From: SAR116 cluster bacterium
Lineage (GTDB): Bacteria > Pseudomonadota > Alphaproteobacteria > Puniceispirillales > GCA-002684695
Length of the DNA: 7,353 nucleotides
Direction of reading: 5' to 3'
NCBI GenBank assembly: GCA_002684695.1
Contig: NYVQ01000038.1
Coordinates: 23,192 to 30,544 of the forward strand
Notes under the pieces: generated by a model
Told to the model about the DNA's origin: nothing
Database searches by the model: none
The model's input: only the letters and a program-made list of their open reading frames with translations
Program-made: the position numbers and the translations under genes
Shown: positions 1-5,287 of the stretch, one piece after another
How the letters are laid out: each line of letters begins with the position of its first letter
Position numbering within the stretch: position 1 is the first letter of the stretch

Positions 1-1020
1 GCTGATATGGCAATGAAACTTGATCCAGAATATAAATTAATTTCAGAAGATTATTATAAAAACCCTGAAAAACTCTCTGAAAATTTTGCAAAGGCTTGGT
101 TCAAGCTTTTACATAGAGACATGGGGCCAAAAACAAGATATTTAGGCCCCGAAGCACCTAATGAAGATTTAATTTGGCAAGACCCTGTTCCAAAAGGAAA
201 TTCAAAATTTGATATTCAAAAATCAAAAGATCTGATTATTGATTCGGGTCTTTCTATTTCAGATATGGTTGAAGCTGCTTGGGCAAGTGCTTCAACATTC
301 AGATCTTCTGACATGCGTGGTGGAGCTAATGGTGCCAGAATTAGGTTAGATCCTCAAATAAATTGGGAAGTGAACAAACCTGCAAAGCTAAAAACAATAC
401 TAGAAAAATATGAGTCTATCTCATTAGAGACGGGAGCATCTATAGCTGATTTAATTGTTCTTGGTGGTTCTGTTGGGATCGAGAAAGCCTCTGGGAAAAA
501 AGTCCCTTTTTTAGCTGGAAGGGGTGATGCAACAAAACACAATACTGATGTGGAATCTTTTGCAGTACTTGAACCTTTTGCTGACGGATTTAGAAACTTT
601 CAAAAAGAAGATTATGAAGTTAGTCCAGAGGAAATGCTTTTAGATAAGGCACAGCTATTAGGCCTTACAGCAGCTGAATTGACAGTTTTGGTTGCAGGAC
701 TTAGATCTCTTGGCATAAGCCATGAAGGGCATGGAATTTTAACAAAAAATTCCCAAATATTATCAAATGATTTTTTAACTAATATTTTAGATATGAAATA
801 TAGGTGGAAATTTGTTTCAGAAAACTTATATGATGGTATTGATAGAGATTCTGGTAAAAAAGTTTTTACCGCTACTAGAGTTGATTTAATTTTTGGGTCA
901 AATTCACAATTAAGAGCAATTTCAGAAGTATATGCTTCAGAAGATGCCAATAATTTGTTCGTAAATGATTTTATTGTAGCTTGGGTAAAAGTTATGAATG
1001 CTGATAGGTTTGATGTTTAA
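1..1020 (+). CDS. katG: Catalase-peroxidase KatG, C-terminal part (5' end outside window)
   Basis: KatG is a bifunctional haem enzyme that removes hydrogen peroxide by catalase and peroxidase reactions. The reading frame is open from base 1, so this is the last 339 codons of a protein that is normally about 720-740 residues. The first codons read A-D-M-A-M-K-L-D-P-E-Y; the Asp at bases 4-6 matches the residue that hydrogen-bonds the proximal haem histidine (Asp381 in M. tuberculosis numbering). HRDMGP (bases 112-129) contains the mobile Arg (Arg418 equivalent) that acts with the Met-Tyr-Trp adduct. Further family blocks are YLGPEAP, LIWQDP, RGGANGARIRL, TDVESFAVLEP, LTVLVAGLR, RVDLIFGSNS and the terminal VMNADRFDV. 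Most of the fragment is the haem-free C-terminal domain. The distal and proximal haem residues lie upstream and cannot be checked. No frameshift is seen, and it ends in TAA 21 bases before a convergent gene. Identity is very secure. Confidence 0.97.
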   Translation, partial: ADMAMKLDPEYKLISEDYYKNPEKLSENFAKAWFKLLHRDMGPKTRYLGPEAPNEDLIWQDPVPKGNSKFDIQKSKDLIIDSGLSISDMVEAAWASASTFRSSDMRGGANGARIRLDPQINWEVNKPAKLKTILEKYESISLETGASIADLIVLGGSVGIEKASGKKVPFLAGRGDATKHNTDVESFAVLEPFADGFRNFQKEDYEVSPEEMLLDKAQLLGLTAAELTVLVAGLRSLGISHEGHGILTKNSQILSNDFLTNILDMKYRWKFVSENLYDGIDRDSGKKVFTATRVDLIFGSNSQLRAISEVYASEDANNLFVNDFIVAWVKVMNADRFDV

Positions 1021-1041
1021 TCAAAATTTTAAATTTCAAAT

Positions 1042-1566
1042 TTAATTTGGAATCTCATTTTCAATTAAACCAAAAAAACCTGTTCTAGGTGACCAACCTT
1101 TTATATCAAAATGTGAAAGTCTGCACCATTTTTCGTCACATCTTTCTATATTAAGTAAAGCCCCAATTTCTGCAATAGCTATAATTTTTGCTTCTAAATT
1201 TGGTTTATTTCTTATTTCTAAATCTGAAGAAGTCACTTGTACCATCCTTTTTCTAGATAATTGCGATCTGTGAATCCACCCTATTACTCCATCAGAGTCT
1301 ATCACCTTTCTCCAATTCTCAAATTCAGAAACAATTTTGAGTGGTAAACCTTTTATGTTGTAAACCCAGTCAATTGGATGATTTTGGCTTGGTCCTTTTC
1401 TCATAAAAACTTTATCAAACTTCAAAGAAATAAACCTTGGCAATAATTCACCAGAGCCTCTAATGGATAGCTTTGTTGTTGTTTCGCTAAATGATATTAA
1501 AGAAAAAGAAATAGAAAAAACTAATATAAAAAAACACAAAAATATATTATTATTCTTTATAAGCAT
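1042..1566 (-). CDS. Exported protein with two bacterial SH3-like domains (SH3_4/DUF1058 type)
   Basis: This 174-residue protein begins with a signal-peptide-like segment: Lys/Asn-rich residues 3-7, a hydrophobic core at about 8-26, and probable cleavage near residue 28 after ISFS. The first SH3-like repeat (about 47-105) carries FMRKGPS, DWVYNIKGLPLKIV, FENWRKV and GVIGWIHRSQLS, a pattern typical of short alphaproteobacterial SH3_4 proteins. The second (about 108-166) carries LEIRNKPN, CDEKWCRL with Cys143 and Cys148, and a closing GW segment. A periplasmic role, possibly binding cell-wall or proline-rich peptides, is inferred from the fold; no substrate is known from sequence. The ATG at 1566 is the only start that includes the signal peptide, and I see no Shine-Dalgarno motif before it. 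A TATAAT on the minus strand (1576-1571) ends 4 bases before the ATG, so the mRNA could be leaderless. It is divergent from the dehydrogenase gene and convergent with katG. Confidence 0.88.
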   Translation of the reverse strand: MLIKNNNIFLCFFILVFSISFSLISFSETTTKLSIRGSGELLPRFISLKFDKVFMRKGPSQNHPIDWVYNIKGLPLKIVSEFENWRKVIDSDGVIGWIHRSQLSRKRMVQVTSSDLEIRNKPNLEAKIIAIAEIGALLNIERCDEKWCRLSHFDIKGWSPRTGFFGLIENEIPN

Positions 1567-1653
1567 AAATATTATATATCAAATTTACTAAGTAAATACT
1601 ATATAGATTTTTGTTTAATAGAAAGTTTTTAAAAAATTGAAAAGGGCTATAAT
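1567..1653. promoter_or_regulatory. Divergent promoter spacer between SH3-protein gene and dehydrogenase gene
   Basis: This spacer is almost purely A/T. Toward the SH3 gene there is a TATAAT on the minus strand at 1576-1571 and a second -10-like TATAGT at 1603-1598. Toward the dehydrogenase there is TATAAT at 1648-1653 on the plus strand. None has a convincing TTGACA-like -35 box at 16-18 bases. A perfect 7-1-7 inverted repeat, ATTTACTAAGTAAAT (1583-1597), lies just upstream of the 1576-1571 element and could be an operator. In DNA this AT-rich, -10 matches and short palindromes also arise by chance, so the individual sites are tentative. That promoters for both genes lie here is likely from the divergent layout. 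Confidence 0.45.
1641..1646 (+). promoter_or_regulatory. Candidate Shine-Dalgarno AAAGGG for the dehydrogenase gene
   Basis: AAAGGG is the only purine-rich, anti-16S-like block upstream of the dehydrogenase frame. It lies 7 bases before an in-frame ATT at 1654, which is good spacing, but 16 bases before the ATA at 1663 and 76 before the first ATG at 1723. It therefore favours an ATT start. It competes with a reading in which the neighbouring TATAAT (1648-1653) is a -10 box; the transcript would then start near 1660 and exclude this site. Confidence 0.4.
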
Positions 1654-2646
1654 ATTAATAAAATACCTCAAAAACCAAAGGTTATTATTACACGAAAATT
1701 ACCTGATGACATTGAAACCAGAATGAGAGAGTTGTTTGATACAACTTTGAATGAAAGTGATGAACCATTTTCAAAAGAGCAATTGCAGGATGCGGTTCAA
1801 AAGGCAGATGTTCTTGTTCCTACTGTTACAGATAAAATAGATGAAAGCTTGCTAAATAGTTGTAGTGATAAACTTAAACTCATTGCTTCATTTGGAACGG
1901 GTGTCGACCATATTGATTTAAAGGCTGCAAAAAAAAATAAAATCTTAATAACAAATACTCCAGGCGTATTAACAGAAGATACGGCTGATGTCGTGATGTC
2001 ATTGATTTTAGCCGTTCCAAGAAGAATTGTTGAAGGTGATAAAAGAACAAGAATGGGTAATTGGGCAGGATGGTCACCAACAGGTATGCTTGGTCACAGA
2101 ATAAATGGTAAAAGGCTTGGAATAGTTGGAATGGGTCGAATTGGTCAGGCAGTTGCCAGAAGAGCTAGGGGATTTGGCATGTCTATCCACTATTTCAATA
2201 GGAATAAACTGCATCCTGAAATAGAAGAGACTTTGGAGGCAACATGGTGGGAAAGCTTAGATCAGATGATAAGTCGTATGGATATAATTTCTATAAATTG
2301 TCCGCATACTGAACAAACACACCATATGATTGGTAAAAATCAACTTAATCTTTTACAAAAGCACGCATACTTAGTCAATGCATCTAGAGGTGAAATAGTT
2401 GATGAGAAAAGTTTAACAGATCATCTTTTAGCAGGAAGCTTTGCTGGAGCTGGTCTCGATGTTTATGAAGATGAACTAAATATCAATAATAAATTAAAAA
2501 ATCTTAATAACGTTGTATTATTACCTCATATTGGCTCAGCAACAATTGAAGGTAGAGTTGCTATGGGAGAAAAAGTAATAATAAATATTAAAACCGTAGC
2601 TGATGGTCATACCCCACCAGATTTAGTTTTAGAAACCATGATTTAA
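1654..2646 (+). CDS. gyaR: D-2-hydroxyacid dehydrogenase, glyoxylate/hydroxypyruvate reductase (D-glycerate dehydrogenase) type
   Basis: This enzyme likely reduces glyoxylate or hydroxypyruvate with NAD(P)H in the cytoplasm. Counting from the ATG at 1723, the Rossmann motif GMGRIG is at 136-141. The catalytic triad is Arg222 (in NASRGE), Glu251 (in DVYEDEL) and His269 (in LLPHIGSAT). Other blocks typical of alphaproteobacterial GyaR-like proteins are FGTGVDHID, TNTPGVLTEDTADV and GSATIEGR, and the C-terminal GEKVIINIKT. The usual Pro after the catalytic Glu is Leu here. The frame stays open upstream of 1723 back to a stop at 1630-1632. Bases 1672-1722 encode KPKVIITRKLPDDIETR, the conserved first strand of the fold, so the ATG at 1723 is too short (307 residues). 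No ATG, GTG or TTG exists in that extension. I place the start at ATT 1654 (330 residues, near the usual ~328) because AAAGGG lies 7 bases before it; ATA 1663 is the alternative. Function is secure, substrate and start less so. Confidence 0.85.
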   Translation: MNKIPQKPKVIITRKLPDDIETRMRELFDTTLNESDEPFSKEQLQDAVQKADVLVPTVTDKIDESLLNSCSDKLKLIASFGTGVDHIDLKAAKKNKILITNTPGVLTEDTADVVMSLILAVPRRIVEGDKRTRMGNWAGWSPTGMLGHRINGKRLGIVGMGRIGQAVARRARGFGMSIHYFNRNKLHPEIEETLEATWWESLDQMISRMDIISINCPHTEQTHHMIGKNQLNLLQKHAYLVNASRGEIVDEKSLTDHLLAGSFAGAGLDVYEDELNINNKLKNLNNVVLLPHIGSATIEGRVAMGEKVIINIKTVADGHTPPDLVLETMI

Positions 2647-2650
2647 TAAC

Positions 2651-3454
2651 TTAAGAACAGACTTCACATTTTTCCATTTTCTTGGTTTTAATTTCAAAAA
2701 AGGTTAGACCATCCCAAAGTATTAGATTTCTTGATACATCCTGATTTGTTAAATATCTTATCACATTGAGCGATTGAATGCTTGCTATAAGTCCAGTTAT
2801 GGGACCTAAGATACCAGTTTCTGAGCATCTTGAAACAATTCCATCTTCAGGTGCTGTAGGGAAGACACATATGTAGCATGGGTAGGAATTTTTGATCTCG
2901 CTATTAATATGTTTCTTTGTTTTTGCTTGAAAAAAAGCTGTTTGACCCTCCTGTCTAACAGCTGATCCAAAACTCATAGGAATTTTATATTTACAGCATC
3001 CTTTAGCTATTATTAATCTAGTCTCATAATTGTCTGTGCAATCTATAATTAAATCTTGATTTTGAAAAAGCTTATCTAGATTTTCTGATGTTAGCCTTTC
3101 ATTAATTGCATTTACAATAACTTCTGGGTTTAGATCTTGTATAGCAAATTTTAAATTCTTAGACTTTGAACTACCAACACTATTTGTTTTAAATGCTATC
3201 TGTCTGTTAAGGTTTGAAATATCAATAATATCATCATCAACTATTGTAATTTCACCAACACCCGCTCCACCTAGGTATAAGGCAACAGGACAACCAAGTC
3301 CTCCTGCACCGATAATTGCCACCTTAGAGTTAAGAAGTAACTCTTGCCCCTCCTCATTTATTTCAGGGATAATTATTTGCCTTGAGTATCTGTATAATTG
3401 ACTATCAGTTATCAATTGACTATCTAGTTCCGGTTGAACCGAATCCTTTCTCAC
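2651..3454 (-). CDS. HesA/MoeB/ThiF-family E1-like adenylyltransferase
   Basis: Enzymes of this family use ATP to adenylate the C-terminal glycine of a ubiquitin-like sulfur carrier (MoaD or ThiS), for molybdopterin or thiamine synthesis. With a GTG start at 3454 the protein has 267 residues. It has the nucleotide loop GAGGLG (49-54), acidic VDDD (72-75), NLNRQ with Arg84, and CTDNYETR with Asp141. The candidate catalytic Cys210 is in SRCSETGILGP. Two CxxC pairs, Cys193/196 and Cys263/266, form the structural zinc site. All key residues are present, so it should be active. No rhodanese domain and no carrier-protein gene is in the window, so MoeB and ThiF roles cannot be separated. The GTG start overlaps dut by 35 bases; a TTG at 3415 would begin ITDSQLYRYSRQ, closer to the usual N-terminus, and would remove the overlap. 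It is the last gene of the minus-strand run and converges on the dehydrogenase with a 4-base gap. Confidence 0.9.
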   Translation of the reverse strand: MRKDSVQPELDSQLITDSQLYRYSRQIIIPEINEEGQELLLNSKVAIIGAGGLGCPVALYLGGAGVGEITIVDDDIIDISNLNRQIAFKTNSVGSSKSKNLKFAIQDLNPEVIVNAINERLTSENLDKLFQNQDLIIDCTDNYETRLIIAKGCCKYKIPMSFGSAVRQEGQTAFFQAKTKKHINSEIKNSYPCYICVFPTAPEDGIVSRCSETGILGPITGLIASIQSLNVIRYLTNQDVSRNLILWDGLTFFEIKTKKMEKCEVCS

Positions 3455-3881
3455 CTCTTAGAGTACCATCTAACTCTGTGGATATTTCTAGTTTAACTTG
3501 TTCGATTTTATTAAAAACTATTTGAGCAATTCTCATGCCCCTTTGTAAATTAAAATTTACTTTAGATAAATTAATTATCAAGACACATATTTCCCCTCTG
3601 TAGTCGCTATCGATAGTTCCAAAATTAGCATTTATTCCATTTTTTATAAAAAGTCCTGATCTGGGCCTTATTTGACCTTCATACCCTATTGGTATTGACA
3701 TGCAAATTCCAGTTGGTATTGATACTCTTTCAAGAGGCTTTAGAATTATATCCGAAACATTTGCAGAATAAAGATCTAACCCCGAAGATCCAGAAGTTTG
3801 ATAATTTATACCAGGAAGTCTTTTCCCGTGTTCTAATGTTTTATATTTAATTATTAACATAAATCTTTTTAAAATATTCAT
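3420..3881 (-). CDS. dut: Deoxyuridine 5'-triphosphate nucleotidohydrolase (dUTPase)
   Basis: Dut hydrolyses dUTP to dUMP and pyrophosphate, keeping uracil out of DNA and feeding dTMP synthesis. The 153-residue protein has all five motifs of the homotrimeric family. These are SSGLDLYSA (32-40, Asp36), RPRSGL (72-77), GTIDSDYRGE (88-97, catalytic Asp91), RGMRIAQIVF (114-123) and the C-terminal P-loop-like RGEKGFGSTG (142-151). Length is normal. Two ATGs compete. The one at 3881 has AAAGG just upstream, with short spacing, and overlaps coaBC by 35 bases. The one at 3860 starts MLIIKYKTLEHG, matches the usual family N-terminus, and overlaps by 14. I keep 3881 for its ribosome site, without strong preference. 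The overlaps with coaBC upstream and the ThiF-like gene downstream imply co-transcription and probably translational coupling. coaBC-dut adjacency is common in proteobacteria. Confidence 0.96.
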   Translation of the reverse strand: MNILKRFMLIIKYKTLEHGKRLPGINYQTSGSSGLDLYSANVSDIILKPLERVSIPTGICMSIPIGYEGQIRPRSGLFIKNGINANFGTIDSDYRGEICVLIINLSKVNFNLQRGMRIAQIVFNKIEQVKLEISTELDGTLRGEKGFGSTGTR

Positions 3882-5256
3882 TAACCTTTAGTACTAGTTT
3901 TTTTGCAACTTCTTTTTTACTCATTTTGGGCCATTTTTCTGAAACTTTGTCTGATATAAGAATAACATCATTATAATCACCACCAAATGTTTCTGAATTA
4001 TGCCCAACTTTATTTCCAAGCAACCAATCACATCCTTTGTTTTTTAATTTAATCCTAGTATTCTTCTCAACATTTTCAGTTTCTGCTGAGAAACCCACTA
4101 CAAGAGTTGGCCGTTTTTTATGTGAAGCCACAGTTTTTAAAATATCTTCATTTTGAATAAGTCTAATATTCATTTTTTCATTAATTTTTTTCATCTTCCC
4201 TTGAAAGTAATTTTCTACTTTCCAGTCTGAAACTGCAGCAACAAAAATTGCTATATCAACTGGAAGGCATGTCATACAAGCATCTAGCATTTCTTTTGCA
4301 GTATTAACCTTATGAAGATTTACATTAACTGGGGCATCAATTTTTACAGGTCCAGATATTAAATTAACATTTGCTCCAGAATTAGCAAATTCTTCTGCTA
4401 TTGAATAGCCTTGCTTACCTGAAGACCAGTTAGATAAATATCTAACTTCATCAATTGGCTCAACTGTTGGTCCTGCAGTAATAAGAATATTAAGATTTTT
4501 TAACTCTTCACTCAGACTGTTGACAGATGTACTTTTAATAACATTTACAATAGTGTTAACTTCGGCCAATCTTCCAACTCCGAATTCACCACATGCAGAG
4601 ACACCCTCTTCAGGACCAATAAACTTAAACATTCTCTTTTTGAGAATATTAATATTATTCTGTGTTGCTTCATTAGACCACATGGCAGGGTTCATTGCTG
4701 GACAAATATAAACTGGTGCTTTTGATGCAAGCACTATGGTTGAAGCAAGCTCATCACAAATACCCGATGTAATTTTTGATATAAAATTAGCTGATGCTGG
4801 AGAAATCAATATAGCATCTGCGCCTCTTGATAGTTTAATGTGCCCCATTTCAGCTTCATCTGTTAAATTAAAAATTTCAGAATAACATTTTTCCTCAGCT
4901 ACTGAGGATAAAGTTAATGGGGTAATAAATTTTCTTCCTCCTGACGTAATTACAGGTATTACTCTATATTTTAGGTCTTTTAACCGCCGAATTATTTCAG
5001 GTGCTTTATAGGCAGATATTCCACCACATACTATAAAAATAATCGTTTTATTCAATTTTGATTTTTCAGAATTCGTAAAACCTGGGAGTTCTGAGTTTAT
5101 ACCCTTTAGCTTTAATTCAGTATTTATAATTGGTAAAGCGTAACTTGGGAAGCGACCTCTTTTTTTATAGTTGCTTATCGCACTTTTGTTTACCTTTAGT
5201 AGCTTCTGAAGCTTTTCATGTCCACCAATTAAATCAATTATTTTTTCAACATCCAT
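3847..5256 (-). CDS. coaBC: CoaBC (phosphopantothenoylcysteine decarboxylase/phosphopantothenate-cysteine ligase) with an N-terminal helix-turn-helix extension
   Basis: CoaBC carries out two steps of coenzyme A synthesis: CoaB joins cysteine to CTP-activated 4'-phosphopantothenate, and FMN-dependent CoaC decarboxylates the product. The protein has 469 residues against about 400 usually. Residues 70-240 are CoaC, with GGISAYK (78-84), catalytic His139 in EMGHIKLS, PASAN (153-157), PAMNPAMW (186-193) and flap Cys222 in ACGEFGVGR. Residues 252-465 are CoaB, with ITAGPTVEPIDEVR, NWSSGKQGY (276-284), AAVSDW (340-345), KMKK (354-357), GFSAETEN (388-395) and GNKV (414-417), where relatives usually have ANDV. 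Residues 1-55 are extra and resemble a Cro/YdaS-type HTH: IIDLIGG, KLQKLLKV, NKSAISNYKKRGRFP. Residues 56-69 form a polar linker. The ATG at 5256 has AAGG 7 bases upstream. No Met lies between it and residue 137, though a TTG at codon 68 (5055) could in principle start a 402-residue form. The enzyme call is very secure; DNA binding is inferred. Confidence 0.96.
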   Translation of the reverse strand: MDVEKIIDLIGGHEKLQKLLKVNKSAISNYKKRGRFPSYALPIINTELKLKGINSELPGFTNSEKSKLNKTIIFIVCGGISAYKAPEIIRRLKDLKYRVIPVITSGGRKFITPLTLSSVAEEKCYSEIFNLTDEAEMGHIKLSRGADAILISPASANFISKITSGICDELASTIVLASKAPVYICPAMNPAMWSNEATQNNINILKKRMFKFIGPEEGVSACGEFGVGRLAEVNTIVNVIKSTSVNSLSEELKNLNILITAGPTVEPIDEVRYLSNWSSGKQGYSIAEEFANSGANVNLISGPVKIDAPVNVNLHKVNTAKEMLDACMTCLPVDIAIFVAAVSDWKVENYFQGKMKKINEKMNIRLIQNEDILKTVASHKKRPTLVVGFSAETENVEKNTRIKLKNKGCDWLLGNKVGHNSETFGGDYNDVILISDKVSEKWPKMSKKEVAKKLVLKVNEYFKKIYVNN

Positions 5257-5262
5257 AGATAG

Positions 5263-5267
5263 ACCTT
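5263..5267 (-). promoter_or_regulatory. Ribosome binding site of coaBC
   Basis: On the minus strand, AAGGT (5267-5263) lies 6 bases before the ATG at 5256. It is the best ribosome site near this gene and supports translation from the start that includes the helix-turn-helix extension. It sits just downstream of the inverted repeat at 5271-5287. Confidence 0.65.
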
Positions 5268-5270
5268 AAT

Positions 5271-5287
5271 GTTCACAAAATGTGAAC
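5271..5287. promoter_or_regulatory. Perfect inverted repeat, candidate operator upstream of coaBC
   Basis: GTTCACA-AAA-TGTGAAC has perfect 7-base arms and a 3-base centre, and is 17 bases long, the size of a typical Cro/repressor operator. It occupies most of the 30-base gap between ubiB and coaBC, shares one base with the ubiB stop codon and ends 14 bases before the coaBC ATG. It has more G/C than its surroundings. No T-run follows it on the minus strand, so it is not a rho-independent terminator. I see no second copy in the window. Binding by the helix-turn-helix part of CoaBC is inference. Confidence 0.6.

Noticed and set aside
354..950. Minus-strand open frames inside katG
   Set aside because: They lie wholly antisense to a well-conserved katG and have no recognisable domain or ribosome site; they are shadows of its codon pattern.
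1021..1043. AAATTT repeats between katG and the SH3-protein gene as a bidirectional terminator
   Set aside because: The possible stem is only A-T pairs and too weak; no GC-rich hairpin is present.
1637..1726. TTG at 1637 as the dehydrogenase start through a frameshift
   Set aside because: It is in a different frame from the dehydrogenase, would need an indel, and lacks an upstream Shine-Dalgarno. The in-frame ATT with AAAGGG needs no sequence change.
1880..2080. Minus-strand open frame inside the dehydrogenase gene
   Set aside because: It is antisense to conserved Rossmann-enzyme sequence and has low-complexity composition with no domain.
2641..2660. Terminator between the convergent dehydrogenase and ThiF-like genes
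   Set aside because: The gap is 4 bases and no stable hairpin with a T-run is visible in either direction.
4520..4711. Plus-strand open frame inside coaBC; likewise 6149-6373 in ubiB and 7052-7306 in ubiE
   Set aside because: Each is antisense to a strongly conserved enzyme gene and shows no family match or promoter of its own.
5053..5055. Internal TTG (codon 68) as the true coaBC start, making the HTH region untranslated
   Set aside because: The upstream region codes in frame for a coherent HTH-like sequence and has a proper ATG with AAGG; no ribosome site precedes the TTG. Kept only as an alternative.
5271..5287. Inverted repeat as a LexA, CRP or terminator site
   Set aside because: LexA sites in alphaproteobacteria are GTTC direct repeats with a 7-base gap, and this is GTTC-N9-GAAC. 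CRP sites have TGTGA before TCACA, the reverse order. No T-run follows on the transcribed strand, so it is not a rho-independent terminator.
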